Assembly: GCA_964435925.1 (NCBI GenBank)
Contig: CAYTBG010000001.1
Coordinates: forward strand, 14,677 to 78,676
From: SOIV01 sp964435925
GTDB lineage: Bacteria > Acidobacteriota > Aminicenantia > Aminicenantales > Aminicenantaceae
Length of the DNA: 64,000 bases
Reading direction: 5' to 3'
Within the stretch, counting starts at the first letter, position 1. Every line of letters starts with the position of its first letter. Both the position numbers and the translations under genes were made by a program. Under the pieces are notes generated by a model. The model did not search any database. It was not told the origin of the DNA and worked only from the letters and a program-made list of their open reading frames with translations. Below, piece after piece: positions 51,901 through 61,114 of this stretch.

Positions 51901-54900
51901 CTTTAATCCTCCTACCATTATCCCCCCACAGGTGGCAATACTCGCAGATAATAGCTCTATTACCTTCTACTATTCAGACACAGAGGCAGCTAATCAGACA
52001 GTGACCGCAACAAGAATAAGTGGCATACCATTTGATCCTGCTGCCCATCAGCTGCAAGTAAATGCTGGCCCTCCATTCCAACTCGCGTTCAAAAACCAAC
52101 CCACAGATACTCATGCAAATGAATCTATATCACCTGCAGTAACTGTTGAGGTCCAGGACGAATTCAGCAATCTTGTGACATCTGCTGACGACTTAGTGAC
52201 AATAACGCTCAATGATATTCCCGGCGCAGGAGCCACTTTAAGTGGTGGAGATCCTAATCAAGCAATAGATGGCGTTGCTACTTTTGATAGTCTCAGTGTA
52301 AGTGGATGTGGTGAGGGATATACTCTAAACGCTTCCTCAGGTACTCTTAATCCGGATACTTCCGCTGCATTTAACATCTTTGCAAAGATTATTGGAACAG
52401 TACAGTGGAATGGAGCTTCAGTTGTGGATGATATTCCAGAAACATCCGATGCACACATATATGGACGCAAGCATTATCAGGAACCAAGTGAAGAATCAGT
52501 CCCATCTGAAAATATAACATATGATATCGAAACTGGAGTTTATACTGTTACTAATATTCTTCCCGCCAATTATAAATTCTATGCAACGGTCGATACCCGA
52601 GGAGTAGATTTTAAAAAGTATCCTGATAATTATCATGGAGAAGGTGATCCTTTTCTAGTGATCGCTGGCGACGCTGTAGTCAATTATAATCATAATACTC
52701 AGAAAATCATGCGCATGACCGCACCCGCGGGTGCTTATAACGATTCTTATATCGATGAATCGCCAATTAATCATTCTAACCCGTATCCTCCAGACAAGGA
52801 TTTTACAGATCATACGTACCAACCTGAAATAACATTTGTTTGGGAGCCGGTAGCTGAGGGACAGGACATAACATATAATTTTTCCCTAAGGGAATATGAT
52901 TATTCAGATCCACAACATAACGTTCTTGTAAATCATGGAACAGGTATTAGCACTAATTCACTTCCTCTGGGGCCCTTGCCTCCGAGTGAAGGGGAAAAAT
53001 TCTACGCACTCCGCATTATGGGGCATAACGATTCGAATTGGATTGGGAAAGTAATGGTTAATTGGACCTACGGCTTGTCCGAGTACTACATTTTTAGGAT
53101 TACCCCTGGTGAAGCCAGCTATCTCAAGGTAACTGGAAACAGCACTGTGATGGCTGGTGATTCAAAAGAGCTAACTGTAACCGCATATGATGCATATGAT
53201 AATGTGGCTACAGGATATACAGGCCCTAAAGACTTAATCTTCTCAGGGCCTGGTATTGCACGTCTCGGGACAGAGCCAACTATAAGTGTAGGCGCAGGGA
53301 CTGCAACTCCAATAGGAACTGTAACTCCAATCAACTTTACTAATGGTGTTAGTGATCCTGCAGTTACTTTGATCGCCTATGAAGCAGAAACTATTTCAGT
53401 AGATGTTGAAGAGGTGGGAGGAATTAACTCCTTTGCATTTGATACATATGATTATGACCTTACCGTTACCCCAGCTCCATTGAATTACATTAAGATACAG
53501 TCAGTAGGCGGAGGCTATCAAGAAGAAATAGGCGATCACGAAATGGCAGCAGGTGAAACTTTAAATTGTTGCGCTGTGGGCTATGATGCTTATGGTAACT
53601 ATAGAGAGGATGTCTATGTGACCTGGTCTACTACAGGAGATTTAGATCCCATAAATCCAAGTTCTTCACAATGTAGAATCTTTATGCCCACATCTGCACC
53701 CACCTCAGGAACCATTGTGGCACATCATGCCCCAGCCACAGATGATGCTACTGGTACAATCACCGTAAATGTAGGTCCTTTAGATCATTTTGACTTTAGT
53801 CCTATTGGGAATAAAAGGGCGGATTTGCCGTTTAGTGTAACCATTACTGCTAAAGACGTAGGTGGAAATACGGTAACGAGCCATCCAGGACCCAATGGTT
53901 TATCACTTACACAACCAGGCAACATTACCCCAACCAATACCGGAACATTCACTAATGGCGTCTGGACTGGTGACGTCACAATTCACGAAACTCATACGGG
54001 TGTACAGATACAAACATCAGGCGATTCAAAGAGTGGCACAAGCAATAGCTTCGATGTATTGCCACCGGTTCTTCTCATTTCAACCGTACCTCCTCTTCCC
54101 TCTGGAGCTCAGGGACAGGCATACGGCCCAGTAACACTAGAGGCTTCAGGGGGGACTCCGCCTTATGAGTGGTCGTGCAACACTATGCCACAAGGACTGA
54201 ACCTAAGTAGCGCAGGTGTGATTGATGGAACACCAACTGTAACAGGCTCCTTTACACTCGAAGTATATTGCGAGGATGGCACCCAAACTGCACATAAGCA
54301 ATTAAGCGTTTACCTTGCGCCGCAATTAGTAATTACTACCGCAACGCTTTTCGATGCATTCAGAGGAGGAGGTTACTCTCTTAATTTGCAGGCCGCAGGA
54401 GGGACTGAGCCATGGTCATGGAGCCTAGTTCAAGGCCAACTACCTGATGGTTTGCAATTTTTCAGCAGTGGCGAGATTAGCGGGGTGGTCACCCAACAAG
54501 CTGAAACGGAAATCTTCACTGTTCAAGTCACCGACGATGGAACACCTATCCAAACCGCCACTAAGCAGATGACCATTAATGTTTATGATACGTTGAATGT
54601 AGAAACGTCATCCCTTCCAGATGGAGTAGTAGCTATCACTTACAACCAAACTCTCAGCGCAAGTGGAGGCAATGGAGACTATTCGTGGAGCCTAGTTGAA
54701 GGCCAAGGATTGCTGCCTGATAACCTGAGCCTTGGAAGCAATGGTATGATTAATGGTGAGCCTACAACTATGGGCACTTTCAACTTCAAAGTCCAGGTTA
54801 CCGATACTAGCTATTACCCTCAAACCGCCCAGCAACCTCTAAGTATCACCATCGCGCCTCACACGGTCTCCACGCCAAATACACCAAATGGACCAACATG

Positions 54901-56452
54901 GGGAATATCAGACATCTCTTATACTTACAATACTGGGGGGGCTACTTGCTCCATTGGTGGGCACAATGTAGAGTATCGGTTTGATTGGGGAGATGGATCA
55001 TACTCAAGTTGGTCAAGTTCAGCGAGTGCTTCTCACGCTTACACAAATGTTGGCTCCTACAGTGTGAAAGCCCAGGCAAGGTGTTCGGAAGCAAATAGTA
55101 TCGAATCCAGCTTGTCTTCAGGATTTACAGTAGATATTTGGCCTACTATCTCAGGGACAGTGACTGATGGAGGCGGTAATCCTATTGCAGGAGTTCAGGT
55201 AATTAGTATTAATGGGGCTTGGGGGGACGACACAGACGCAAATGGCAATTACCGCGTTGAGGTACCATACGACCAGTATGTAACCGGTCTTGAAGCCTTG
55301 AAGATAGGGTATACCTTCTCTCCTATCTATCAAATGATTGACAAGGCAGTAACTGATAACATTGTTGGCAAAGACTTCACTGGCACGCTTAACACTTACA
55401 CACTGACAGTTGTCAGGGACGGCACAGGAAGCGGAGAGGTGAATAGTTCACTTCCTGGTATTAGCTGCGGCGATGATTGCACAGAAGTTTATGATTACAA
55501 CACTGTAGTAACCCTCACAGCCTTGCCCGAGTCAGGATCAGAATTTTCTGGCTGGTCAGGTGAGTGCAGCGGGACAGGTACTTGTCAGGTGACGATGACA
55601 AAAAACACTACGGTAACAGCAACATTTAACATACTTCACACGATATCTGCTCCTAATGCACCGACCGGCACGACAAGCGGAATACCGAACACCTCCTATT
55701 GGTATTCTCTTTCTAACTTTTCCATCTGCTCTCACGGTCATATTGTGACACATCAGTTCGATTGGGGTGATAGTAGTCAGTCTGGCTGGATAAGCGGATC
55801 GAACGAAACTCATTCCTGGAGTTCACCTGGTATATACCAGGTGAAAGTGCGTGGAAAGTGTACAGAAGGTCTTGTATCAGACTGGTCTCCACCGCTATCA
55901 GTAACCATAAATCCCAGAATCTCTGGATATGTAATGTATCAGCCACCGATTGGCCCTCCACAACCAGTACAAGGATTGACTATTTACTTCTCTGGAGGAG
56001 TGGGCCCGGCCCTTACAAATTCTGGTGGATACTATAAGAAAACAGTGCCTTACAACTGGTCAGGAACAGTAGTTCCTTCTGATTTGTACAATTATTCAAC
56101 TACATATAGAACGTATACGAATGTAACCGCAGATACAACTTCTCAAAACTATGGTGCTACAACACAATACATACATTTCACAACTCAACCCACTAACGCT
56201 TCGGCTGGCCAGCTAATTTCTGTAAAAGTAAGGGTGCATGATGGCTCCCAAAATCCAATGCCTGGGATCATGGTTACATTGAATATTGGAGCAAATCCTG
56301 GTGGTATAACTTTTACTCCAAAATCCTCTACTACCAATGACCAAGGGATTGCAACGCTCAGTTTTTCAATCGGTACGAGCAACGTAGGCTATACCGTTGT
56401 TGCTACAGCTGGCGGCAACTCAGTATCCTCAGTGCCGTTTGATATTTATTAG
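45947..56452 (+). CDS. Giant secreted multi-domain mosaic protein
   Basis: A 3501-residue protein with a signal peptide (residues 1–28). Domains in rough order: a sialidase/BNR-like propeller (about 50–570; FNGGESW, STDCGTTWSKP, STDRGRKFTKA); a stretch with 13 PRV[Q/W]G motifs (773–863 and 935–945); a BACON-like domain (about 1037–1130); a long series of Ig/filamin-like units with near-duplicates (about 1140–2600); three putative Ig (He_PIG-like) units (about 2706–2975; each with WSLV or EWSC and LPDGL/LSSAGVIDGTP motifs); two PKD-like domains (about 2975–3063, 3231–3323); carboxypeptidase-regulatory-like and InlB-like repeats; and a C-terminal invasin-type Ig unit. No sortase, PEP-CTERM or T9SS tail is seen. 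GGGGAG precedes the ATG. Probably a surface or extracellular adhesin/glycan-binding protein; enzymatic sialidase activity is doubtful. Confidence 0.8.
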   Translation: MSIRRLSFFLLVAVSFLLATGMPTTSSSNGDPTQSYGLIVGRNVNMVSGTQAPHGDPYLQRQNEPSVAVSTRNPMHLLAGANDYRTIDVPYQDVLPGMEENLAQIRDAWVGVFKSFNGGESWISTLLPGYPQDTSPEGTSSPLYGYDFACDPTVRAGANGLFYYSGIAADRAERGAGVVFVARYIDNNNSEFLDTIEYVDTNIPDQGNSGQFIDMPYIAVDVPRDSGTVTIKGQEIPVSNVYIAYSLFPGHSKKNVRSKILFARSTDCGTTWSKPIKLSESQHILQRPTIAIDPSDPTGNTIYVAFRRFAKANKKGKINQPHAIIILKSTDRGRKFTKAIEVTSFYPFDQGSSNFSFRTNAYPSLTVDGNGIVYLAWAQRMNGPEGFARLVIAASEDGLDWPTGQMKYVELDHAEEEVKGHQFMPSLTYAGGKLMLAWYDQRHDIAQDYIGDQAFTPYIEDSLCRHTIDVRVAYGTLGLYPSFSPSRQVSRYLYTLYVDEYGNPIEDGEGNWIIDQAEFNPINFPLFQQGTTPFSGDWMDAAPSPWILPSSNGQWSFNTSPLQPTTSLMVWTDNRDVNPPGGFWWGNWQNYPEWPLYNAPNSDETPPREPCSNDLNTGMRNQNIYTANISDGLIVGSPQNTKQLGVPFIQRTFVVYANNTTAEERYFQFRINELGSATASFEQELYSNDHKLNVTIAPLSSASVTVFVDPYTGENSTAIRIDVVEMDVSGPSPVPVPGGLYGYVLLNPDPTNPGVIDYSDPNNPEYLGDEYHNPRVWGPRVWGYDLGNASELNPRVQGPRVQGFSPINTGFINPRVQGEDPLNPRVQGPRVWGPRVQGPRVQGINILNQGIINPRVQGPRVQGTALTDVTYPIVNDGNTTSAYSINVRSLFAKDFDEGKLIAQLLIYKVHTSPVSDGCELKQVHYDKLVANIYNPRVQGPRVQGSAPTSRATSQSVGDWQIPEPTIYLEPNQIGYVTVRVWDDDTTDSIVFSPNNVTIDMPAQAPDTGETEPKIGYPPGHGPGEWPDPAPKIWRSPESMSFTAQEGGANPAPQTFQVMNIEEVTTLEYAVTKDVPWLTVSPSGGPLSYNESYPHTVSVNITSLSAGTYTGNIAIYNPTYEASNNPQFVRVKLYVISSTTTASQVKLSGPTWVQAGEISKAYTLVSLDSDGNPAKVSGSIVFNLNSTSLEAKFYSNSGEPSETTHVEIISGSSSPMFYYKDTQVGDHEITAAYASGPDDLDSASHPISVIIGAAEYLKVTGNSTVNAGESKELTIAAYDKYDNVAIGYSGPKFLTFSGPGDAPDGTVPTVEGADIGTTIIVNFTEGVSDTGAATLIAYNAETALINVSDGLIDSLADPSYGFGLTVDPAGFDPNESSVSNVYPFPAVAGDTVTIEITNYDEFQNLRTVGGDSVSISIIAGSANPQVLSNIIFDNGIYSATYMPTVSGIDDIVGEINSYPTKRDADGTSDGTYNLTINPGDANYLTVTGNSTVTAGGSKELTITAFDQYHNVAIGYTGTKGLIFSGPHDAPDGTPPTVAGIEIGDTTTINFNDGVSVTGTATLVVYRAETISIEVDDGTINSFANEAYDFDLTVEPAALHHYKTTREDAGPDLVPADGTTPISIKIWPLDEYGNDRAGSANVSLSFVSLSGPSTSSTLGGTTTGIDTSTGPAQVDDITYTVAQQIRIHADDSSISTPDQEAVVVQYVETLDTIDHYEISLGTTNPAAGQSFTTTVTAQDEANNVITSIDALLNGLTYTISGAGTPPSGDHPVFANSIPFSSGQASFTTTLYNAEILATGTFIVSDDQAIPKTNTTSPELIVNPAPASGGESSISSVSPDPATAGTSVTITVTAYDQYQNALILGEDTVVIEVTESNPATPTVNYIGNGTYTASYTPTVSGPDEITGTINGADIGQDAEGTSDGIYNLTVNPGEASQVALTGPSSVEAGIVSEAFTLESQDSFGNPSNVTENTIFNLTSTSGGTVRFYFNPPTIIPPQVAILADNSSITFYYSDTEAANQTVTATRISGIPFDPAAHQLQVNAGPPFQLAFKNQPTDTHANESISPAVTVEVQDEFSNLVTSADDLVTITLNDIPGAGATLSGGDPNQAIDGVATFDSLSVSGCGEGYTLNASSGTLNPDTSAAFNIFAKIIGTVQWNGASVVDDIPETSDAHIYGRKHYQEPSEESVPSENITYDIETGVYTVTNILPANYKFYATVDTRGVDFKKYPDNYHGEGDPFLVIAGDAVVNYNHNTQKIMRMTAPAGAYNDSYIDESPINHSNPYPPDKDFTDHTYQPEITFVWEPVAEGQDITYNFSLREYDYSDPQHNVLVNHGTGISTNSLPLGPLPPSEGEKFYALRIMGHNDSNWIGKVMVNWTYGLSEYYIFRITPGEASYLKVTGNSTVMAGDSKELTVTAYDAYDNVATGYTGPKDLIFSGPGIARLGTEPTISVGAGTATPIGTVTPINFTNGVSDPAVTLIAYEAETISVDVEEVGGINSFAFDTYDYDLTVTPAPLNYIKIQSVGGGYQEEIGDHEMAAGETLNCCAVGYDAYGNYREDVYVTWSTTGDLDPINPSSSQCRIFMPTSAPTSGTIVAHHAPATDDATGTITVNVGPLDHFDFSPIGNKRADLPFSVTITAKDVGGNTVTSHPGPNGLSLTQPGNITPTNTGTFTNGVWTGDVTIHETHTGVQIQTSGDSKSGTSNSFDVLPPVLLISTVPPLPSGAQGQAYGPVTLEASGGTPPYEWSCNTMPQGLNLSSAGVIDGTPTVTGSFTLEVYCEDGTQTAHKQLSVYLAPQLVITTATLFDAFRGGGYSLNLQAAGGTEPWSWSLVQGQLPDGLQFFSSGEISGVVTQQAETEIFTVQVTDDGTPIQTATKQMTINVYDTLNVETSSLPDGVVAITYNQTLSASGGNGDYSWSLVEGQGLLPDNLSLGSNGMINGEPTTMGTFNFKVQVTDTSYYPQTAQQPLSITIAPHTVSTPNTPNGPTWGISDISYTYNTGGATCSIGGHNVEYRFDWGDGSYSSWSSSASASHAYTNVGSYSVKAQARCSEANSIESSLSSGFTVDIWPTISGTVTDGGGNPIAGVQVISINGAWGDDTDANGNYRVEVPYDQYVTGLEALKIGYTFSPIYQMIDKAVTDNIVGKDFTGTLNTYTLTVVRDGTGSGEVNSSLPGISCGDDCTEVYDYNTVVTLTALPESGSEFSGWSGECSGTGTCQVTMTKNTTVTATFNILHTISAPNAPTGTTSGIPNTSYWYSLSNFSICSHGHIVTHQFDWGDSSQSGWISGSNETHSWSSPGIYQVKVRGKCTEGLVSDWSPPLSVTINPRISGYVMYQPPIGPPQPVQGLTIYFSGGVGPALTNSGGYYKKTVPYNWSGTVVPSDLYNYSTTYRTYTNVTADTTSQNYGATTQYIHFTTQPTNASAGQLISVKVRVHDGSQNPMPGIMVTLNIGANPGGITFTPKSSTTNDQGIATLSFSIGTSNVGYTVVATAGGNSVSSVPFDIY
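48263..48540 (+). repeat. Tandem PRV[Q/W]G codon repeats inside the giant gene
   Basis: Eleven copies of a five-residue PRVQG or PRVWG motif, often in pairs after Asn (NPRVQGPRVQG), occupy residues about 773–863; two more are at 48747–48778. At DNA level the unit is CC[C/T]CG[C/T]GT[C/T]CA[A/G]GG[C/T]. Linkers between groups vary (for example INILNQGIIN). It is an in-frame minisatellite-like array. Confidence 0.85.
49700..53500 (+). repeat. Diverged Ig-like repeat units inside the giant gene
   Basis: A unit with the core LKVTGNSTVNAGESKELT occurs near residues 1253, 1481 (LTVTGNSTV) and 2390 (LKVTGNSTVM). An alternating second unit (SVSNVYPFPAVAGDTVTIE and SSISSVSPDPATAGTSVTI) occurs near 1375 and 1829, ending in TSDGTYNLTINPG or TSDGIYNLTVNPG. 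The mosaic points to duplication of a two-unit block followed by divergence. Confidence 0.75.
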
Positions 56453-56630
56453 CGACTCTAAAATAGTGCTTATCGATAAGCTGGGCGGGTAAGAACTAGG
56501 GCACTATAACAAAGCGGGCAGGATTTTTGGAGTTATATATTCACGTGCTTTTGAAGTCAAAAGGGTGAAATTTACATTAGATTATCTTTCCTAATGAATG
56601 CAAGTAGTATTTTATATTTTTCCTGTATGA

Positions 56631-59423
56631 TTAAAGGGAGTTAATTCGGCGGAGGACGTCTTTAACCATCGGATCGCCTTCATCGGCATTTTTCCTGATA
56701 TTCAAGAATTTCCTGAAAGATTCAGAGGCGGCAGGGCTCTTGAGGCCTTCCTGAGCCTTTCCAAGGTAGTAATGAACAGGAGGAAAATACCTGAAGGAAG
56801 GAAAATCATCCAGGAAAACTGCTGCAACCTCCCCCATGCGCTTCAGACACAATTCAAACTCCGAATGGGCTTCTATATAAGCTTTTGCATCAAGATAGGC
56901 CCGGCCTAAGGCTAGATGGCCGATCCATGTATCCACGAGAGCCTGTGCTTCTTGAAAAATATTGACCGCTTCAGTTAATTTGCCTTTTTTAAGACTTAAC
57001 TCGCCTTCAATTATCTTGGCATAAGCCTGGGGCTCTGGCTGCAGAAGATTGTTAAGCTCTTGGGAGAGGCTAAGTGCTTTATCGTCCATACCAGCCTCTA
57101 TATAGACTAGCGCAGATGTGAACAATATGCTCTCTTTCTTGCTTCCGGCGACTGCCTTCCCAGCAGCTTCCACCGCAAGGGCATTCTTTCCCAGATGGAT
57201 AAGCGTTTCTGCAAGAATTGTCCTCTTATGAATGGCTTCCTCGCTGAAACCGTTCTTAAGATCCTCAGCAATTGCTTTCTCCAGAATATCTTTTGCATCA
57301 TTCAGTCTGCCCTCATAGAGAGCAAAATCGGCCAGGCCTACAGAAGCCAACGATACTGCGCGAGGATTAAAAGACTCCATCTTATGATAAGACTCCACTG
57401 CTTCCACTGGTCGCTCCTGAGCAAGTTGTATGAGGGCAAGACAGGCATGAACCCAGCCGAATTTCGGATTAAGCTTTAACACTTTTTGGGCTTCCTGTTC
57501 TGCCACAACGAATTTTCCAACCCCGATGGCATACCAGACTTGGTTATAGAGTGGAGTTATGTTTCCAGGATTGAGCTCCACTGCCAGCTTTCCAATCTCG
57601 AAGGCTTTTTGCATATCCCTTGCGTAAAAATAAGCGAGCGGCAGGTTTATTTGCGCTGCTGAATCCATGGGAAACTGCTCATAAAGCCGACTATATTCTT
57701 CTATAGCTTTGTTGTAATTTCTGTTTATGAAATAATAGCTCCCCCGGGTTCTGTATCTTTCCCTCTCAGTCATAGTCTCAAGAAGAGGCATAGCATTTTC
57801 ATAACATTCTTTTGCTTTTTCAATGTTGCCAAGATTCCGATAAACCACTGCCAAATTTGCATACGCACGTCCTAGTTTCGGATCCAGATCGATGGCTTTA
57901 AGAAACTCTTGGATGGCCTCATCATCTTTGCCCTCTGCGGCTAGCTCCTGGGCATGAACATAGAGTTTCCAAGCTTCCAGAGAAGAAGCAGTAACAGTTT
58001 CTCTGACTACCGGTTGAGCAGTATCAGCGGAAATATCACCCAAGTCTGATCTCAAGTCTGCAGCAAGTCGGTCTGCTGCCTTGAAGAATCCGGCTTTTGT
58101 CTCTATCGGAATAGAAGCTTCACCGATCTTTTTAAAGGTTGCAGAATCTAAAGCCAAAGCATTTATGGCAAACCCTTCACCACTCGGCTCTATCTTGGCG
58201 GATACGATGATGTCGATTCCTTCTCTCCTGCTGACGATTTGTGCTCTCTCTACATCGAGTCTTCCTTCAGAGGTTGGATCGAGTTGAACCGCCAGCTTCC
58301 TTGCTTGAGTGCGATCATAGACAGAAATAAAGGCGGCTCCTTCCAAATATACTCCCAAAGCAGGTTCTAGAGCACCGTCAAAAATTGGATCGCCAGTTTT
58401 ATTCTCGAAGTCGGCAATGAGGACTGAAACGGGCTCTGGCCCGTTTCCTGGAACACCCGCCTTAGGTCGAAGAAATAACCAATATACTCCTGTGAGTAAT
58501 ACAGCGACGATTAAGACTGCTCCAACTATCATCGGCCAGCCACGGAAAACAAAGCGAACACCGCCGAAAAACTCCCTCTGTAATTTTTGAAGATCTAAAA
58601 TTAAATCTTTAATGTTTTGGTATCTATTCGACGGCTCTTTAGCAAGAGCTTTTCGCAGGAGTGGAGTAAGCACTGGATTCATCATTTTCGGTTTGACGCT
58701 GATAGGAGGCGTGGCATCCCTAAGTATCGAGGTCACTGTCTCTAAGGGGCTAGATTTAGCAAATGGATGTCTACCTGTTGTCATTTCATAGATGATTATT
58801 CCGAGCGAAAAAATATCACTTCTTGCATCGACTGATTCACCCCTAGCTTGTTCAGGAGACATGTAAGCCAAAGTGCCCACTACAGCACCTTTCTGAGTGA
58901 CTGAGGTCTGCGTAAGTGTCTTTGTAATATCTTGCTCACCTTCGGTCAAAAAATGTTTCGCCAAGCCGAAATCCATTACCTTGGCATGGCCTTGTGGCGT
59001 AAGCATGATATTCGAAGGTTTAAGGTCACGATGGACGATTCCTTTGTCATGAGCATTTTCTAAAGCCTCAGCGACTTCTAATGCCATTTGTAGGGCATCC
59101 CTTAAAGGAAGAATCCCTTCATCTATCTTTGCCCTCAGATCTCTGCCTTCAATATACTCCATCACTAGGAAGACCTTACCATCGTACTCCCCTGCCTCGT
59201 AGATTTTACAGATGAAGGGGTGGTCTAAGGAGGCAGCAGCCTTGGCCTCCCGAAGGAGCCGGACTCGGGCACTTTCATCTTTTTGCATCTCTTCTGGCAG
59301 GAATTTTATGGCAACCTTTCGGTCGAGGGCTGTGTCCTGGGCGAGGTGGACTTCGCCCATTCCTCCCTTCCCGAGTTGCTCGAGAATTTCGTAATGCTTT
59401 ACTTTGTCGCCTGGTTTAGCCAT
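56631..59423 (-). CDS. Membrane Ser/Thr protein kinase with C-terminal TPRs
   Basis: A 930-residue protein. The N-terminal PknB-type kinase has GKGGMG (18–23), K40 (VAIK), HRD with D133, and DFG with D151; the activation segment runs to MSPEQARG. A membrane helix lies near residues 296–318. A TolB/FlgO-like extracytoplasmic domain follows (VSVLIADFENKTGDPIFDGAL). The last 450 residues hold TPRs (for example AIQEFLKAIDLDPKLGRAYANLAVVY). All catalytic residues are present. The 3' end faces the giant gene's 3' end in a convergent arrangement. Substrates are unknown. Confidence 0.92.
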   Translation of the reverse strand: MAKPGDKVKHYEILEQLGKGGMGEVHLAQDTALDRKVAIKFLPEEMQKDESARVRLLREAKAAASLDHPFICKIYEAGEYDGKVFLVMEYIEGRDLRAKIDEGILPLRDALQMALEVAEALENAHDKGIVHRDLKPSNIMLTPQGHAKVMDFGLAKHFLTEGEQDITKTLTQTSVTQKGAVVGTLAYMSPEQARGESVDARSDIFSLGIIIYEMTTGRHPFAKSSPLETVTSILRDATPPISVKPKMMNPVLTPLLRKALAKEPSNRYQNIKDLILDLQKLQREFFGGVRFVFRGWPMIVGAVLIVAVLLTGVYWLFLRPKAGVPGNGPEPVSVLIADFENKTGDPIFDGALEPALGVYLEGAAFISVYDRTQARKLAVQLDPTSEGRLDVERAQIVSRREGIDIIVSAKIEPSGEGFAINALALDSATFKKIGEASIPIETKAGFFKAADRLAADLRSDLGDISADTAQPVVRETVTASSLEAWKLYVHAQELAAEGKDDEAIQEFLKAIDLDPKLGRAYANLAVVYRNLGNIEKAKECYENAMPLLETMTERERYRTRGSYYFINRNYNKAIEEYSRLYEQFPMDSAAQINLPLAYFYARDMQKAFEIGKLAVELNPGNITPLYNQVWYAIGVGKFVVAEQEAQKVLKLNPKFGWVHACLALIQLAQERPVEAVESYHKMESFNPRAVSLASVGLADFALYEGRLNDAKDILEKAIAEDLKNGFSEEAIHKRTILAETLIHLGKNALAVEAAGKAVAGSKKESILFTSALVYIEAGMDDKALSLSQELNNLLQPEPQAYAKIIEGELSLKKGKLTEAVNIFQEAQALVDTWIGHLALGRAYLDAKAYIEAHSEFELCLKRMGEVAAVFLDDFPSFRYFPPVHYYLGKAQEGLKSPAASESFRKFLNIRKNADEGDPMVKDVLRRINSL

Positions 59424-59790
59424 TTGTTTTAATCAAGGGAAATAGATCTCGAGAGAACAAAAGTTGTCACAGCGTATCCAAAGCCCAATAAAAACTCAAT
59501 AATGGGCAAAAATCTGGTGTTTTTGCTAATCTCCATTTCTCCCCAATCTTTAATCATTCCAGCTTGGTGGCAGCTGAATTTAGCCTCCGCATAGCCCACA
59601 AACAAGTCTTTCTCATCTATGCTGAAAATTTATAGCACAGGGAAAATTTGATGTCAAATAGATAGTTCTGGCTTGTTAGTTCTGGCTGTTGTTTCAATAA
59701 TTTCCCTACTTTTCCATAACACTTTTTGTCAGAGAGCAAAAGTAGAATTGACGAGGCTTGCTTTTTCTTATATTACTTTACTAATTACTG
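59424..59790. other. Divergent promoter region between kinase and permease genes
   Basis: In this 367-base AT-rich gap, TTGACG (59748–59753) and TATATT (59769–59774), spaced 15 bases, could be the promoter for the permease; the ATG at 59791 comes about 16 bases after the −10 and has no ribosome site. A near-direct repeat GTTCTGGCTTGTTAGTTCTGGCTGTTG is at about 59665–59691. No gene or structured RNA was recognised. Confidence 0.5.
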
Positions 59791-61110
59791 ATGAATAAAA
59801 GAAGGGAAACTTCCCAAGTCTTAGAGGATTTTTCTTTAGAATCCGTACCTTTAACTCAAAGAAAAACCTGGATAAACCTTGCAGTTATCTGGATTGGGAT
59901 AGCTGTTGTCATGTCAGCCATATTTCGGGGGATGATGATTGGCTTGGGCTTGGGGAAAATCTCAAGCGTGGTGATATCCTATATCTTGGGAGAGATTATC
60001 CTTATCGTCATGATGGGGCTGACAGGGTATATCGGGGCAAAAACAGGGTTTTCCACACCTCTGATAGCCAATTTTTCCTTCGGGAGAATAGGAGCAATAA
60101 TAATCTCTCTCTCCATAGCTTTATCCCTTATCGGCTGGTTTGGAGTCCAGGCAGCTTTTTTTGCCCGAACAATTCAATTCTATTTTAAAACAGATTTCCC
60201 GCTGCCTTTTTTTTCCTTTTTATGCGGAATTGTAATGATGATTCCTGCTATTTTTGGTATCCGAGGTCTGAGTGCTCTTAGCTGGATGGCTTCTCCGTTC
60301 ATGATCGCAATCTTTTTGTGGGGACTAATAAAAATGGGTTTTCATTTCTTGCCTTCTGAAACTCTGGTTTCATTAGCCCTTAACCACAAACCTGATCCCT
60401 ACCCTTTAACTCTGGGAGCAGCGGCCTCGATTGTGGCAGGAGGTTTTATCGTGGGAGCAATAACAAGCGCAGATATATTTCGCTATGCCCGTCCTCGAAA
60501 GAAGGATATCTTCCTGGCAGCAACCCTGGCCATGCTGGTCAGTGCTTTCCTTCACCTTGTTGGTTCTGTCTTATCGATGAATACCGGAGTTTACCACGAA
60601 AGACTTCCAGAACTCGTAATCGATAACCAGTATCTTGGGTTGGGGTTCATCGGGTTTCTCGTTCTCCTCTTAGCTCAATGGACAACCAATGACAGCAACA
60701 TCTATTCATCTGTACTGGCTTTGAATAATATTTTTCGGACGAAAAGGTGGATAGTAACTATCGGAGCAGGTATATTCGCCTCTTTGTTTGCTGCTTTTGG
60801 CATTTTAGAAAGATTGGAACTTTTCTTAAAAATTTTGGCCGTGAGCATTGGACCAATCGGTGGTATTTTTATCTGCGATTATTATATCTTGAGAAGATTA
60901 AAAGCGCGTGATTTCAGGGAAAAAACCTTTTCCAAAGTAAACTATAAGGCTTTAGGTATTTATCTTGTCTCCTTTCTAATAGGTTGGACTACCTCCGGAT
61001 ATCCTTTCACGATCAAAATTTTCCCCTTTTCCGTTTTTGCCTTTAACGGAATAATTTCTTCTGTTATTCTTTATTATACGGTGATGAAAATTTTCCCTGA
61101 AAAGGAGTAA
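59791..61110 (+). CDS. NCS1-type purine/cytosine permease-like transporter
   Basis: A 439-residue membrane protein with about 12 hydrophobic segments. The N-terminus (LEDFSLESVPLTQRKTW) and the following helix with GLGLGKISSVVISYILG match the NCS1 nucleobase–cation symporter family (CodB/FurD-like). Later conserved blocks are FFARTIQFYF and DSNIYSSVLALNNIF. It is probably a plasma-membrane uptake system for a nucleobase or similar ring compound. Four bases separate it from the DUF1177 gene. The substrate cannot be named from sequence alone. Confidence 0.85.
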   Translation: MNKRRETSQVLEDFSLESVPLTQRKTWINLAVIWIGIAVVMSAIFRGMMIGLGLGKISSVVISYILGEIILIVMMGLTGYIGAKTGFSTPLIANFSFGRIGAIIISLSIALSLIGWFGVQAAFFARTIQFYFKTDFPLPFFSFLCGIVMMIPAIFGIRGLSALSWMASPFMIAIFLWGLIKMGFHFLPSETLVSLALNHKPDPYPLTLGAAASIVAGGFIVGAITSADIFRYARPRKKDIFLAATLAMLVSAFLHLVGSVLSMNTGVYHERLPELVIDNQYLGLGFIGFLVLLLAQWTTNDSNIYSSVLALNNIFRTKRWIVTIGAGIFASLFAAFGILERLELFLKILAVSIGPIGGIFICDYYILRRLKARDFREKTFSKVNYKALGIYLVSFLIGWTTSGYPFTIKIFPFSVFAFNGIISSVILYYTVMKIFPEKE

Positions 61111-61114
61111 AGCC

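Noticed and set aside
56468..56481. GCTTATCGATAAGC palindrome after the giant gene as terminator
   Set aside because: It is a perfect 14-base palindrome but has no loop room or T-run; not supported as a terminator.
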